The notes beneath the pieces are model-generated. The model was not told where the DNA came from. It saw nothing but the letters and a program-made list of their open reading frames with translations, and did no database searches. The position numbers and the translations under genes were made by a program. Source: Gordoniibacillus kamchatkensis (lineage in GTDB: Bacteria > Bacillota > Bacilli > Paenibacillales > NBRC-103111). From it: a stretch of DNA of 64,000 nt. Shown here piece after piece: positions 47,896-56,402 of the stretch (the stretch's first letter is position 1; each line of letters begins with the position of its first letter). The DNA lies in NCBI RefSeq assembly GCF_000829455.1, contig NZ_JXAK01000011.1, positions 1-64,000 of the forward strand. Reading direction: 5' to 3'.

Positions 47896-47932
47896 TAAAA
47901 AAATGACATTCCAACCGCCAGTCGGAATGTCA
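47896..47932 (-). terminator. terminator of the yuiB-like gene
   Basis: On the minus strand TGACATTCC pairs with GGAATGTCA, followed by seven T; it precedes dnaB. Confidence 0.9.
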
Positions 47933-47954
47933 CCGTCAATAGTTCGCTTTCGGT

Positions 47955-48239
47955 TCAAAACATTTTGAACCCTTTGAGCCGCAGCGTCTTGATGGCCGAG
48001 CCGCTCAGCACGGCGCCGACGAGGCCGCCGACAGCCGGAATGTAGTCCGCGTACGTAAATTCCGCCACGTTGCTCCAAAACGTCCCGGGCCCCAGCGACC
48101 AGTACACGATAAGTCCGATCACCAGCGCAATGTAAGCGTAGATCGGAAACCAGGTTGTTTTCATCAGCATATTGAGAATAAAGCCGATGCCGAAAAACAG
48201 CACAAACATCAGCACCGTTACGATAATGAGCTGGATCAC
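47955..48239 (-). CDS. yuiB: YuiB-like membrane protein
   Basis: The 94-residue protein starts at GTG 48239 after AGGAAGG. Three membrane segments: VLMFVLFFGIGFILNML, IYAYIALVIGLIVYW and the Gly/Ala-rich GGLVGAVLSGSAI. The FFGIGFILNML block and the C-terminal KGFKMF agree with Bacillus YuiB, which is coded near yumB and yumC as here. Function unknown. Confidence 0.82.
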   Translation of the reverse strand: MIQLIIVTVLMFVLFFGIGFILNMLMKTTWFPIYAYIALVIGLIVYWSLGPGTFWSNVAEFTYADYIPAVGGLVGAVLSGSAIKTLRLKGFKMF

Positions 48240-48300
48240 AAGCGATCGTTCCTTCCTATTGCAAAAGCAAATTTATCGTGCTTCCCGAGAAAGTTCGGGG

Positions 48301-48436
48301 CTGCGCTGCGGATTGGAAATGTGGGTCTCCGGCTTCGTTGAACTCGTGTTCCCCGAATGATGAAACCAAGGTGGGAACACGAGTTCAAAAGCGCACGCTT
48401 CGCTCTCCGACCCACATTCCCATCCTCCGCTCCGCC
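48301..48436. repeat. double-stem hairpin element, copy B (reverse orientation)
   Basis: Outer arms GGAAATGTGGGTC (48315-48327) and GACCCACATTCC (48409-48420), extended by GCGGATT opposite ATCCTCCGC; inner arms TTGAACTCGTGTTCCC (48338-48353) and GGGAACACGAGTTCAA (48373-48388) around a 19-base loop. It reads as copies A, C and D on the opposite strand. It lies between the divergent yuiB-like gene and hemQ. Confidence 0.9.
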
Positions 48437-48485
48437 TCATTATTCATTGTAGCGGATGGGCCGCGGCGCGTAAAGTGGACGGAAT

Positions 48486-48514
48486 TTGAACGTTTAGCCG
48501 GCTTCGGGTACAAT
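48486..48514 (+). promoter_or_regulatory. candidate promoter of hemQ
   Basis: TTGAAC and TACAAT are separated by 17 bases, 46 bases before the start codon. Confidence 0.68.
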
Positions 48515-48560
48515 GAAACAAGATTTGCTACAGCGCAAGAGTAAAGGAGTGTTACATACG

Positions 48561-49307
48561 ATGAGTGAAGCTACGCAAACGCTGGAAGGCTGGTATTCGC
48601 TGCACGATTTCCGGCTTATCGACTGGACGATGTGGAAAACCGCCGACGAAAGCACGCGCCGCGAAGCTCGCGAAGAGCTCGCCGCTTATCTCGCCAAATG
48701 GCAGGGGATCGAGGACCGCAAGGAAGGCAGCACGGCGACGTACAGCATCGTCGGCCAGAAAGCCGATTTCATGTTCATGCATTTGCGCGAGACGTTGGAG
48801 GAGCTGAACGATCTCGAGAACGATTTTAACAAATCGACGTTCGCTTCCTTCCTTATCCCGGCATATTCGTACGTATCCGTCGTCGAGCTCAGCTCGTACT
48901 TGGGCAAGCCCGGCGAAGATCCGATGCAGAACCCGGAAATTGTCGCCCGCCTGAAGCCGGCTTTGCCGAAGACGAAGCATATTTGCTTCTACCCGATGAA
49001 CAAACGCCGCGAAGGAAACGACAACTGGTACATGCTCGACATGGAAGCGCGCAAAAACATGATGCGCTCGCACGGCATGATCGGCCGCAGCTACGCCGGC
49101 AAAGTGAAACAGATTATTACCGGCTCCGTCGGTCTCGACGACTGGGAATGGGGCGTGACGCTGTTCGCCGACGACGCGCTGCAGTTCAAAAAGCTCGTGT
49201 ACGAAATGCGCTTCGACGAAGTAAGCGCACGGTACGGCGAATTCGGCGACTTCTACGTCGGCAATCTGCTCGATCAGGCGCTTTTTAACGACTTGCTCCG
49301 CATTTGA
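48561..49307 (+). CDS. hemQ: coproheme decarboxylase
   Basis: It is the last enzyme of the Gram-positive coproporphyrin-dependent haem pathway, turning coproheme into haem b with peroxide. The 248 residues form a tandem chlorite-dismutase fold. The active-site Tyr lies in [11 protein letters not shown] and the proximal haem His in [18 protein letters not shown]. The start ATG 48561 follows AAAGGAG; an upstream in-frame ATG lacks a site. It is transcribed alone. Confidence 0.95.
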   Translation: MSEATQTLEGWYSLHDFRLIDWTMWKTADESTRREAREELAAYLAKWQGIEDRKEGSTATYSIVGQKADFMFMHLRETLEELNDLENDFNKSTFASFLIPAYSYVSVVELSSYLGKPGEDPMQNPEIVARLKPALPKTKHICFYPMNKRREGNDNWYMLDMEARKNMMRSHGMIGRSYAGKVKQIITGSVGLDDWEWGVTLFADDALQFKKLVYEMRFDEVSARYGEFGDFYVGNLLDQALFNDLLRI

Positions 49308-49316
49308 CGGCTGCGT

Positions 49317-49358
49317 AAAAAAAGCCATGAACCTGACGCCTCGGTTCATGGCTTTTTT
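49317..49358. terminator. rho-independent terminator after hemQ
   Basis: AAAAAAGCCATGAACC pairs with GGTTCATGGCTTTTTT. It may also stop minus-strand transcription from the next gene. Confidence 0.93.
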
Positions 49359-49459
49359 GCTCCATCAAAAAGTATATCGCCCGCGCTCTATCCTTGCCTG
49401 ATTCCGTACGAGAAACGGGAGGCCGTCTGGAACGACGCCCCCCGTTTCTTCTTACCGTA

Positions 49460-49735
49460 TTACTCGTCTTCCTCTTCTTCCAGCGCCTTCATTTGCGCTT
49501 CCATTTCCGCCTTGCGCCGCAAGTATTCCTCCGTATCGCGGTCGCGCTGGCGGCTTTTTTCCTTCAGCCGCTCGATCGCCGGAAGAATGAGAATATCGAT
49601 TTCTTTCTGAACCGTCTGCACCAGATCGTATCGGTTCTGGCTTTCGAGATAATGGCCGACGTCCATCAGCGCATTATACCGGTCCAGCTCGTCCCTTGTC
49701 AGCAGTCCGCGCACTTGCACGCTGCAGTGTCTCAT
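49460..49735 (-). CDS. hypothetical protein, 91 aa, coiled coil
   Basis: ATG 49735 follows GGGAGCG by eight bases. The protein is mostly helical and charged, with a long C-terminal coiled coil (LKEKSRQRDRDTEEYLRRK, acidic end). No family recognised. It begins 27 bases after ndh, so it may be co-transcribed with it. Confidence 0.65.
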   Translation of the reverse strand: MRHCSVQVRGLLTRDELDRYNALMDVGHYLESQNRYDLVQTVQKEIDILILPAIERLKEKSRQRDRDTEEYLRRKAEMEAQMKALEEEEDE

Positions 49736-49762
49736 AACCGTCGCTCCCGCGAATATCGTTGA

Positions 49763-50952
49763 TTAGAAACGCCCTTTGCGCAGTACGAGCGGAATGCCGC
49801 CGATAATATACAGGTAGCGAATATCGATGAGCTTTTTCACCACGGAGGCGACGTAGCCGCGGAACTTGCGCTCGCCGACGACGCCGATGCCTTGGCCGCG
49901 GCCGAGCGAAGCTACCGTACCGCGATTGATGAACTTGAATTCCTTCTGCTGATTGCCGCGGATGGCAGCGACCAGGTTATGCGCGCAGCACTCGCCTTGC
50001 TGCGTGGCGATTTGTGCGGTCGGCGGATACGGACGGCCTTCCGGATTCATGACGATCGAGCAGTCGCCGACGATGTAGACGTTGTCGAACTGCGGCGAAC
50101 GCAAGTACGGGTCGACTTTCACACGGCCGCGCAACGTTTCGAAGCCGGCTTCGTCGAGCATATGGTTGCCGCGAATGCCGCCTGTCCAAACGACAGTTCC
50201 GGCTTTAATAAATTCGTCGCCGGCGATCAGTACACCTTCAGGCGTGCACTCTTTGATCGCCGTGCCGATTTTGAAAACGACGCCCTTGTCGGCGAGCACT
50301 TTCATGCCGTATTCGACAAGCTCGGGATCGAAGCCCGGCAGCGCTGTCGGGGCCGCTTCAATGTTATATATTTTCACGAGCGACGGATCTACGTCGAATT
50401 CTTTGCACAGCTCGGGAATCCGGTCGGCAAGCTCGCCGACGAATTCGATGCCGGTGAAGCCGCGCCGCCGATGACGAAGGTGAGCAGCTCTTTGCGCTCC
50501 GGCTCGCGTTTGTACTTCGCGAACTGGTACTCGATATGCTCGCGGATAAAGCGGACGCTGTTGATGGAGCGAATGTTCATGGCGTGCTCTTTGAGGCCCG
50601 GAATGCCGAACGTCTCCGGCTCGCCGCCGAGACCGACAACCAAATAATCGTAAGAGAGCGTGCCGTCTTCGAGAATGACTTTTTTCTCGTGCGGGCGAAT
50701 TTGCACTACCGTAGACTTGACGAAATCGACTTTGAACTCGTCGATCAGCTTCAAAATATTGACGCGGGCTTTTTCCGGGTCGCTTGTACCGGCGGCCGGC
50801 ATATGAAGATCGGTCGTAATGTAATGGTAATCATGTTTATTAACGAGCGTCACGTCAGCCTCGTTGTAGTTCAGCTCTTTTTGCAGACGAATGGCGGTTA
50901 CAATGCCGCCGTAGCCTGCTCCCAGAATGACGATTCTCGGTATTCGGCTCAT
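49763..50952 (-). CDS. type II NADH dehydrogenase (YumB/Ndh-like), one frameshift
   Basis: This ~396-residue flavoprotein oxidises NADH and reduces menaquinone at the membrane without pumping protons. The FAD site is [14 protein letters not shown]; the NAD site FVIGGAGFTGIE is interrupted near 50461, where one base is missing from its Gly codons. The second FAD motif is VYIVGDCS. The C-terminal ~70 residues are amphipathic ([18 protein letters not shown]) for membrane binding. The position near yuiB and yumC matches B. subtilis yumB. Confidence 0.88.
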
Positions 50953-51171
50953 GTTCTCTCACATCCGTATCCTTATTCTTTAGCGGTTAATCTTACTTGT
51001 GAAAAAAGACACAAATAGTCGCTAGCAGAAGAATTCCCTGCTAGTATTTCCTCGCATCGAGTGGTTCATCCGAGGCCCGACTTCGTGTTTTCCGCAACAT
51101 AATTTAACCAATTCTCAAGCAATAATATAATGATCGCACATAAAGTGCAAGCATGTTTTTGCCGAAAAATA

Positions 51172-51200
51172 TTGGATTTGTTCACAAGGGTGTTTATAAT
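51172..51200 (+). promoter_or_regulatory. candidate promoter of the yumC gene
   Basis: TTGGAT and TATAAT are separated by 17 bases, 40 bases before the start codon. Confidence 0.7.
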
Positions 51201-51240
51201 GAGATAAGGTTTGTCACTAACGCCAGCGGAGGAGAAAATC

Positions 51241-52242
51241 ATGTCAGTTGAGGAGAAACAAACCGGGATTGTCGATATAGCTATTATCGGTGCCGGGCCT
51301 GCCGGGATGTTTGCCGCATTTTACGCCGGCATGCGCCAGGCAAGCGCGATTATTATCGAAAGCATGCCCCAGGTTGGCGGTCAATTGGCCGCTCTGTATC
51401 CGGAAAAATACATATACGATGTAGCCGGCTTCCCGAAAGTGACAGCGCAACAGCTCGTCAACAATTTGAGCGAGCAGTTGAAGCTGTTCCCGGTGAAAAC
51501 GTATCTGGAGGAAAAAGTGCTGCGGGTCGTGAAAAATGGGGAGCGCGATTTCGAGATCGTGACCGACAAAGGCGTGCACCGCAGCCGCGCCGTCATTATC
51601 GCCGGCGGTGTAGGGGCGTTCGAGCCGCGCCGCCTGGAGCTTCCCGAAGCGCTGCGTTTCGAGAAAAAGAACTTGCACTACTTCGTCAGCGATTTGAACG
51701 CCTTCGCCGGCCAACGCGTCCTCATTAGCGGCGGCGGCGACTCGGCCGTCGACTGGGCGCTTATGCTCGAGCCGATCGCCAAGGAAGTGACGCTCATTCA
51801 CCGCCGCGACAAGTTCCGCGCACACGAGCACAGCGTCGAGAACTTGATGAAATCGCGGGTGAACGTGTTGACGCCGAAAGAGCTGACGCAGCTGCACGGC
51901 GAGGAACGCATCGAGAAAGTGACGCTGTCCGACGTGAAATCGGGCGAAACCGTCCAGCTGGACGTCGACGCCGTTATTGTCAACTTCGGATTCGTTTCGT
52001 CGCTCGGACCGATCGCGGAATGGGGTATGGACATCGAAGACGGGTCCATCGTCGTCGATTCCCGGATGGAAACGAGCATTCCCGGTATTTTCGCGGCGGG
52101 CGACATTACAACGTATCCGGGCAAGCTGAAGCTGATCGCTGTCGGCTTCGGCGAGGCGCCTACGGCGATCAACAACGCCAAAGTGTATATCGACCCGACC
52201 GCCAAGCTATCGCCCGGCCACAGCAGCAACATGAAGCTGTAA
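51241..52242 (+). CDS. yumC: ferredoxin/flavodoxin-NADP+ reductase, thioredoxin-reductase-like
   Basis: The 333 residues start at ATG 51241 behind GGAGGAG. FAD motif [17 protein letters not shown] motif [13 protein letters not shown], and second FAD motif [23 protein letters not shown] are present. There is no CxxC redox pair, which separates it from thioredoxin reductase and fits the YumC-type FNR that reduces ferredoxin or flavodoxin. It is divergent from the ndh gene. Confidence 0.93.
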   Translation: MSVEEKQTGIVDIAIIGAGPAGMFAAFYAGMRQASAIIIESMPQVGGQLAALYPEKYIYDVAGFPKVTAQQLVNNLSEQLKLFPVKTYLEEKVLRVVKNGERDFEIVTDKGVHRSRAVIIAGGVGAFEPRRLELPEALRFEKKNLHYFVSDLNAFAGQRVLISGGGDSAVDWALMLEPIAKEVTLIHRRDKFRAHEHSVENLMKSRVNVLTPKELTQLHGEERIEKVTLSDVKSGETVQLDVDAVIVNFGFVSSLGPIAEWGMDIEDGSIVVDSRMETSIPGIFAAGDITTYPGKLKLIAVGFGEAPTAINNAKVYIDPTAKLSPGHSSNMKL

Positions 52243-52335
52243 ACTGCATAACCGGCTCCTCTAAAGGGCATCCTAACCGCCAGCAGCGCCTCCTGTCCCG
52301 GATGGCGCGCAATTCGCGACGGGGAGGGTGCCTTT

Positions 52336-52581
52336 ATGTCTTATTGCGCCGTATGCAACGGAATCGAAGAGGTTAGCGCCCATTGTCCGCAATGCGGCAG
52401 CCTTCTGGACGATCACGGCAGGTTCAACGATTTTCTCGGCCCGTATTCGCCATACCGCCAGATCGACGATATCAGCATGACCAACGGCTATCCGGACCTC
52501 GCCCGCCACGAGTGCATGCATGTGCTGTCTTGCCCGGGATGCGCCCGTTCGTATACGATCGGCTTCGCCGAAACCGATTGA
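52336..52581 (+). CDS. small zinc-ribbon protein, 81 aa
   Basis: ATG 52336 follows GGGGAGGG. Two Cys pairs near the N-terminus (CAVC, CPQC) and a C-terminal HECMH...CPGC set suggest two zinc sites. The middle has FNDFLGPYSPYRQIDD. Function unknown; it is transcribed alone and closed by a terminator. Confidence 0.75.
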   Translation: MSYCAVCNGIEEVSAHCPQCGSLLDDHGRFNDFLGPYSPYRQIDDISMTNGYPDLARHECMHVLSCPGCARSYTIGFAETD

Positions 52582-52590
52582 AAGTGCAAT

Positions 52591-52626
52591 AAAGCCCGCT
52601 CCGGCGCTGCTCCGGAACGGGCTTTT
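52591..52626 (+). terminator. rho-independent terminator
   Basis: AAAGCCCGCTCCGG pairs with CCGGAACGGGCTTTT with a small mismatch. It may also end sda transcription from the other strand. Confidence 0.82.
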
Positions 52627-52638
52627 CGTGTTCATCTA

Positions 52639-52788
52639 TTAGTTTCCGGACGCTTTGGGCAAGTCGTGTCCGGCATCTATATGTAGTCGGCGCCGCTTAA
52701 TTTCAGCCAGCAACAGTTGTACGAAATCTTCTTCCAGGTTCAAGTCAATTGCCTTCAAGTAAGAATCGATAAGCGTGTCGTTGTTCAT
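52639..52788 (-). CDS. sda: sporulation inhibitor Sda
   Basis: The 49-residue helical-hairpin protein reads MNNDTLIDSYLKAIDLN, EDFVQLLLAEIKRRRLHI and a short tail. This matches the Sda pattern (IESYxKAxxLNL...DFIxLixxEIxRRxL). Sda blocks the sporulation kinase KinA when replication is disturbed. Upstream there is a cluster of DnaA boxes, and in B. subtilis DnaA controls sda directly. No strong ribosome site is seen before the ATG. Confidence 0.9.
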   Translation of the reverse strand: MNNDTLIDSYLKAIDLNLEEDFVQLLLAEIKRRRLHIDAGHDLPKASGN

Positions 52789-52865
52789 CAATCTCAATCG
52801 CAATCACCGTCCTTCCCGAGATGACATTATATTACCATGCACCCAAAAATAGAACAATCGTTCTG

Positions 52866-52964
52866 TTATCCACATCAATCTGTTAATAACCTGTGGGCAA
52901 GCTGTTGATATATGTCACAATCTGTCCAACGGCGCGGGGGATAATGTGGATAAAGTTATGCACA
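52866..52964. promoter_or_regulatory. DnaA-box cluster upstream of sda
   Basis: Perfect box TTATCCACA at 52866-52874, the same box on the minus strand at 52945-52953, TTATGCACA at 52956-52964, and a weaker TTGCCCACA on the minus strand at 52892-52900. They lie between the divergent sda and the small membrane gene, so DnaA probably regulates sda. Confidence 0.83.
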
Positions 52965-53058
52965 AGTGGGCCGCGGTTATGCCCGATTAAAAAAATTAAT
53001 CATCGCGCATGTTCTCCATACACGGACCGCATACTACGACCGAAGGAGCGTGACCCAA

Positions 53059-53169
53059 GTGACGACCAAACAGGAAAACAATTTCCGCCATGCGCTCGCC
53101 ATAACGATCGTCATCGGCGCCTTAATCGCCCTGGTCGTAATTATTTCGATGATGGCGGTCAAGACATAG
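53059..53169 (+). CDS. small membrane protein, 36 aa
   Basis: GTG 53059 follows AAGGAG. A short basic N-terminus (TTKQENNFRHALA) precedes one membrane helix (ITIVIGALIALVVIISMMAV). A terminator follows at once, which supports a real gene. A longer in-frame ATG at 52966 would overlap the DnaA boxes. Family not recognised. Confidence 0.6.
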   Translation: MTTKQENNFRHALAITIVIGALIALVVIISMMAVKT

Positions 53170-53179
53170 CATCAGGCAA

Positions 53180-53219
53180 AATGCCGCTCCGACCCGCATT
53201 GGTCGGAGCGGCATTTTTT
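53180..53219 (+). terminator. rho-independent terminator
   Basis: AATGCCGCTCCGACC pairs with GGTCGGAGCGGCATT, followed by T. Confidence 0.92.
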
Positions 53220-53275
53220 ACTGCGTCAGTAAACAGAAAATTTGCCAATACTTAGGCTGATTTCGCTGCTGGACG

Positions 53276-53405
53276 CTAAGCTGGAGATGTAGCGGCGAGC
53301 ACCGTGCTGGGCGTCACACAGCCAGCTCTTAACGCCAAGGAGTTAAGCTGGAAGTGCAACGGCGAGCACCATGATGGACGTCACACAGCCAGCTTAACGC
53401 CGGTA
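53276..53405. repeat. tandem pair of ~65-bp hairpin repeats
   Basis: Two imperfect direct copies share CTAAGCTGGA or TTAAGCTGGA, GCGGCGAGCACC, GTCACACAGCCAGCT and TTAACGCC. Each unit can fold by pairing TTAAGCTGG with CCAGCTTAA. No ORF or terminator explains them. Confidence 0.8.
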
Positions 53406-53462
53406 AACGCGCACGTCCCGATGCACAGCTGAAGCCGGCTAGTCTTGGCGGCGCTGATTCGG

Positions 53463-53687
53463 TTACGTTCCGGTCGCTGCCTTAGCGTTGCTGTCGTCGA
53501 TGACGTCCGGATCGTTCGTAACGGTGGCGCTGAGCAGTGTGAACGTGGCAGGCAAGTCGCCCGTAACCGAGCTGCCGGAGCCGAAGTAGCTTTTTGACGT
53601 GGACGTAGGGGCAATGATGAGAGAATCTCCGTTATTGATCGTGCCGGTGTTGCTGACTACTTTGTAGGCACCGACGAAAGAAGGCAT
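53463..53687 (-). CDS. GerPF/GerPA-family spore germination protein
   Basis: The 74-residue protein, from ATG 53687 (AAAGGA ~11 bases upstream), begins MPSFVGAYKVVSNTGTINNG and holds DSLIIAPTSTSKSYFGSGS and FTLLSATVTNDPDVIDD, the GerPF/YpzD pattern. Family members help germinants pass the spore coat or inner coat layers. It is a single gene here, not part of a gerP operon. Confidence 0.88.
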   Translation of the reverse strand: MPSFVGAYKVVSNTGTINNGDSLIIAPTSTSKSYFGSGSSVTGDLPATFTLLSATVTNDPDVIDDSNAKAATGT

Positions 53688-53752
53688 GAGCACCAGCATC
53701 CTTTGACTTGGTGATGCTTCATCCTATGTGCTAATGCCCTCAAACGGAACCG

Positions 53753-54238
53753 TTACTTTGCAAAAAGCGATTTCTCGGACATGATCCCGTTCTGGTCGAA
53801 CACGATGTCGACGTAATATTTCGGATCGTCCTTCAGTTGGTACTCGTACGTTTTTTTGCCTCCGGTTTGGCCGATCAGCTTGCCGCTCGAGCCGGCGATT
53901 TTCGTGACCTCGTCGAATTTGATCGCACCGACGATTTTGTCGTACTGCGCCCGCGTCATTTGCGGCAGCTGTTCCGGCTTCGCTGCGGCGCCGCCTCCCG
54001 CCGGCTGCTGCGCGGTACCGCCGCCTGCCGGCTGCTGGGCTGCCCCGCCGCCTGCCGCCCCTCCTCCCGCCGTTCCGCCGCCCGCAGTACCTCCCCCCGG
54101 CGCTACCGCGTTCGGATTGCCGGCCGTACCGGAGTTGTCGTTAGGCGCATGGGCGGGCGCAGGATTGGCCGTATTCTTTTTTGCGCACCCGGTCAAAGCG
54201 AGCGCCAGCACAAGAGTCACAAGCCATACATAACGCAT
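53753..54238 (-). CDS. lipoprotein with Gly/Ala-rich linker and BLIP/OmlA-like domain
   Basis: The start is ATG 54238 after GGGAGG. Signal sequence with lipobox LTGC; a ~75-residue flexible linker of GGGTA, GGGAA and QQPAGGG repeats; then a ~75-residue C-terminal domain (MTRAQYDKIVGAIKFDEVTK, YVDIVFDQNGIMSEKS) resembling the DUF3862/SmpA-OmlA-type beta-lactamase-inhibitor fold. It should sit at the outer membrane face. Role unknown. Confidence 0.75.
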   Translation of the reverse strand: MRYVWLVTLVLALALTGCAKKNTANPAPAHAPNDNSGTAGNPNAVAPGGGTAGGGTAGGGAAGGGAAQQPAGGGTAQQPAGGGAAAKPEQLPQMTRAQYDKIVGAIKFDEVTKIAGSSGKLIGQTGGKKTYEYQLKDDPKYYVDIVFDQNGIMSEKSLFAK

Positions 54239-54357
54239 TCGTGTCGGACCTCCCAAGCGAGTTTCGGATTCGCTATAGTATTCGTCCAAGTTGCGGCATT
54301 TAGTCGGTTTGTTTTTGTTCGAAAAAGCGGAGCGGTCCGCATTTGAGGCAAACAACA

Positions 54358-54404
54358 AATCACCCCCTGCCACAGGGTTACGCCCTGTTGGCAGGAGGTG
54401 ATTT
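54358..54404 (-). terminator. terminator of the yutM-like gene
   Basis: A long imperfect stem (AAATCACC, CCTGCC, ACAGGG opposite CCCTGT, GGCAGG, GGTGATTT) ends in T-rich sequence on the minus strand. Confidence 0.7.
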
Positions 54405-54432
54405 AACGGCCAGTATGCCGCGCCAGTGCGCC

Positions 54433-54795
54433 TCAATCCTCGCACTTCTCGGCCAGCTGCTCTTCCTCCGGCTTCGTCCGGAACGAGCTGCCGCAGCCGC
54501 ACGTGGCGATGGCGTTCGGATTGTGGATGGTGAACCCTCCGCCCATGCCTGCGTCCTTGTAATCGATCTCGACGCCGTACAAATATTTGTAGCTGTCCGC
54601 ATCCACGACGACTTTCAAGCCGCGGATTTCCAACACTTTGTCGTCTTCTTTCTGATCGTCGTCGAAGCCCATCCCGTAAGAGAAGCCACTGCAGCCTCCG
54701 GGCTTGACGCCAAGGCGCAAGAACAAGTCGGGGGTCTCTTGCGACGCGAGCATTTCTTTAATTTTATCTGTAGCGGTTTCGCTTATCGTCACCAT
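54433..54795 (-). CDS. A-type iron-sulfur carrier (HesB/IscA, YutM-like)
   Basis: The start is ATG 54795, ten bases after GGAGGG. The 120-residue protein has the three Cys ligands of the family: one in GGCSGFSYGMGF and two in CGCGSSF. It delivers Fe-S clusters to target enzymes. It lies in the same neighbourhood as yutJ, yuzB and yutI, as in Bacillus. The C-terminal tail after the CGC motif is about 15 residues longer than usual. Confidence 0.92.
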   Translation of the reverse strand: MVTISETATDKIKEMLASQETPDLFLRLGVKPGGCSGFSYGMGFDDDQKEDDKVLEIRGLKVVVDADSYKYLYGVEIDYKDAGMGGGFTIHNPNAIATCGCGSSFRTKPEEEQLAEKCED

Positions 54796-54859
54796 ATCGG
54801 TTAACCCTCCATTCAGCTTCAATGATCTAACTTCAGTATACTCCTATCGAAATAATGAC

Positions 54860-55072
54860 TCAAGGGTTGGAGGCCTGCGACAATGAACGGTTCGGATACG
54901 CCAGCGCATAGAACCTCACTAACAACCGGTCAAGCCGATTGCTGAGGCCCTGTACTTCCGGGTGCAAAAAGCCGTACCGGATGCCGAGAGCAGCCATCTC
55001 ACGGCGAAGCGTCTCGATTTCTTCGGACAGCAGGTTCAATTCTTCACTCCGTACAGACGTCGGCAAATCCAT
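54860..55072 (-). CDS. Spo0E-like aspartyl-phosphate phosphatase
   Basis: The 70-residue helical protein has the pattern EEIETLRREMAALG, FLHPEVQGLSNRLDRLLVRF, which matches Spo0E/YnzD/YisI proteins with the SxxLDxL signature. They dephosphorylate Spo0A~P and delay sporulation. The ribosome site (AAGG) is weak and close. It is transcribed alone, divergent from mqnE. Confidence 0.85.
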   Translation of the reverse strand: MDLPTSVRSEELNLLSEEIETLRREMAALGIRYGFLHPEVQGLSNRLDRLLVRFYALAYPNRSLSQASNP

Positions 55073-55156
55073 CACCTTAACTATTAATCTAGTTTTATGT
55101 ATACAGCATACTAGATTTTGTACCGTTTGGAAATCATGACCGAATTTTTTCTCGTA

Positions 55157-55185
55157 TTGCCGGGATAGTGCTCTAGGTTTATAAT
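55157..55185 (+). promoter_or_regulatory. candidate promoter of mqnE
   Basis: TTGCCG and TATAAT are separated by 17 bases, 66 bases before the start codon. Confidence 0.68.
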
Positions 55186-55251
55186 AAGTAGGATTGTGAA
55201 TCTTTGTACAAGGCGCGGACCTGCAAACTAAAATTACCGGGAGGGAATCCG

Positions 55252-56352
55252 ATGAACATCGCGGTCAGCAGTCCCGACAAACGAATGGCCGAAATTGCCG
55301 AGAAAGTGCAGCACGGACAGCGGCTGTCGCTGGAGGACGGTGTATTTCTGTACGAGTCCGACGATTTACCGACCATTGGTCAATTGGCCAATTTGGCCAA
55401 CCAGCGTAAAAACGGCAAGCTCGTCTATTTTGTGCAAAACATGAGCCTCTATTTCACCAACGTATGCGAGGAGCATTGCGCATTTTGCCATTTCCGCCGC
55501 GACGAAGGCGAGGACGGGGCTTACACGCTAACTCCGGCACAAATGCTTGAGTACGTAGCCGAACATTACCATCCCGAGCTGCAGGAATTTCATATTAGCC
55601 AAGGCCACAACCCGCACGTGCCGTTTGACTATTACGTCGATTGCATCCGCCAGCTGAAGCAGGCGTACCCGCATGTAACGATCAAAGCGCACACCGCGGC
55701 AGAGATCGATTTCTTCTCGCGAATCAGCGGGCTCAGCTATAAAGATGTGCTGAAGACGCTTATGGAGGCAGGCTTGTCTACGCTGCCGGGGGGCGGGGCC
55801 GAAATTTTGACGGAACGGTACCGGGCGAAAATGAAAGTGGAGAAAGCGTCGTCCGAGCAGTGGCTCGACGTGCATCGCACCGCGCACCAGCTCGGCATGA
55901 AGACGCACGCCACGATGCTGTACGGCTCGATCGAGACGCTGGAGGAACGGATCCAGCATATGATGTTGCTGCGCGAGCTGCAGGACGAAACCGGCGGCTT
56001 CCTCGTCTTCATCCCGAACTCGGTGCAGCCGGCGAGCAAAAACGCGGGAATTAAGCGGCGCGTCCCGGCTTTCGACGAGCTGAAGACGATTGCGATCAGC
56101 CGCCTCATGCTGGACAATTTCCCGCACATTAAAGCGTACTTCATCAATATCGGCACGAAGCTGATGCAGCTGTCGTTCGCCTTCGGCGCTTCCGACGCGC
56201 ACGGCACCATCGTCAAGGAGCGCATTTCGCATGCCGCCGGGGCCACGTCGCCGGAAGGCTTGACGAAGGATGAGCTCGTATGGCTCATACAAGGGGCCGG
56301 ACGGACGCCGGTCGAACGAGACACCTTTTATAATGAAATCCGCAGATTTTAG
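55252..56352 (+). CDS. mqnE: aminofutalosine synthase (radical SAM, MqnE)
   Basis: The start is ATG 55252, eight bases after GGGAGG. The radical-SAM Cys motif is CEEHCAFCHF (CxxxCxxC, ~75); other marks are STLPGGGAEIL and MLDNFPHIKAYFINIGTKL. The 366 residues fit MqnE, which joins SAM to 3-(1-carboxyvinyloxy)benzoate in the futalosine route to menaquinone. MqnC (cyclic dehypoxanthinyl futalosine synthase) is a near relative and the main alternative. A dehydrogenase gene follows 50 bases later. Confidence 0.83.
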   Translation: MNIAVSSPDKRMAEIAEKVQHGQRLSLEDGVFLYESDDLPTIGQLANLANQRKNGKLVYFVQNMSLYFTNVCEEHCAFCHFRRDEGEDGAYTLTPAQMLEYVAEHYHPELQEFHISQGHNPHVPFDYYVDCIRQLKQAYPHVTIKAHTAAEIDFFSRISGLSYKDVLKTLMEAGLSTLPGGGAEILTERYRAKMKVEKASSEQWLDVHRTAHQLGMKTHATMLYGSIETLEERIQHMMLLRELQDETGGFLVFIPNSVQPASKNAGIKRRVPAFDELKTIAISRLMLDNFPHIKAYFINIGTKLMQLSFAFGASDAHGTIVKERISHAAGATSPEGLTKDELVWLIQGAGRTPVERDTFYNEIRRF

Positions 56353-56402
56353 AGATAATAACGTACAATCCTGATTTGGCGCATAGGAGTGGAGTTGGAG
56401 TT

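Noticed and set aside
47447-47914. Separate short gene upstream of a truncated dnaB
   Set aside because: The two pieces join into one DnaB after restoring one base; a split essential gene is unlikely.
49394-49450. Terminator after the 91-aa gene
   Set aside because: The stem is imperfect and no T run follows on the minus strand.
52866-52964. Chromosomal replication origin
   Set aside because: DnaA boxes are present, but there is no dnaA or dnaN gene and no clear AT-rich unwinding region; the position before sda explains the boxes.
53276-53405. CRISPR array
   Set aside because: Only two imperfect units, with no regular short spacers and no cas genes.
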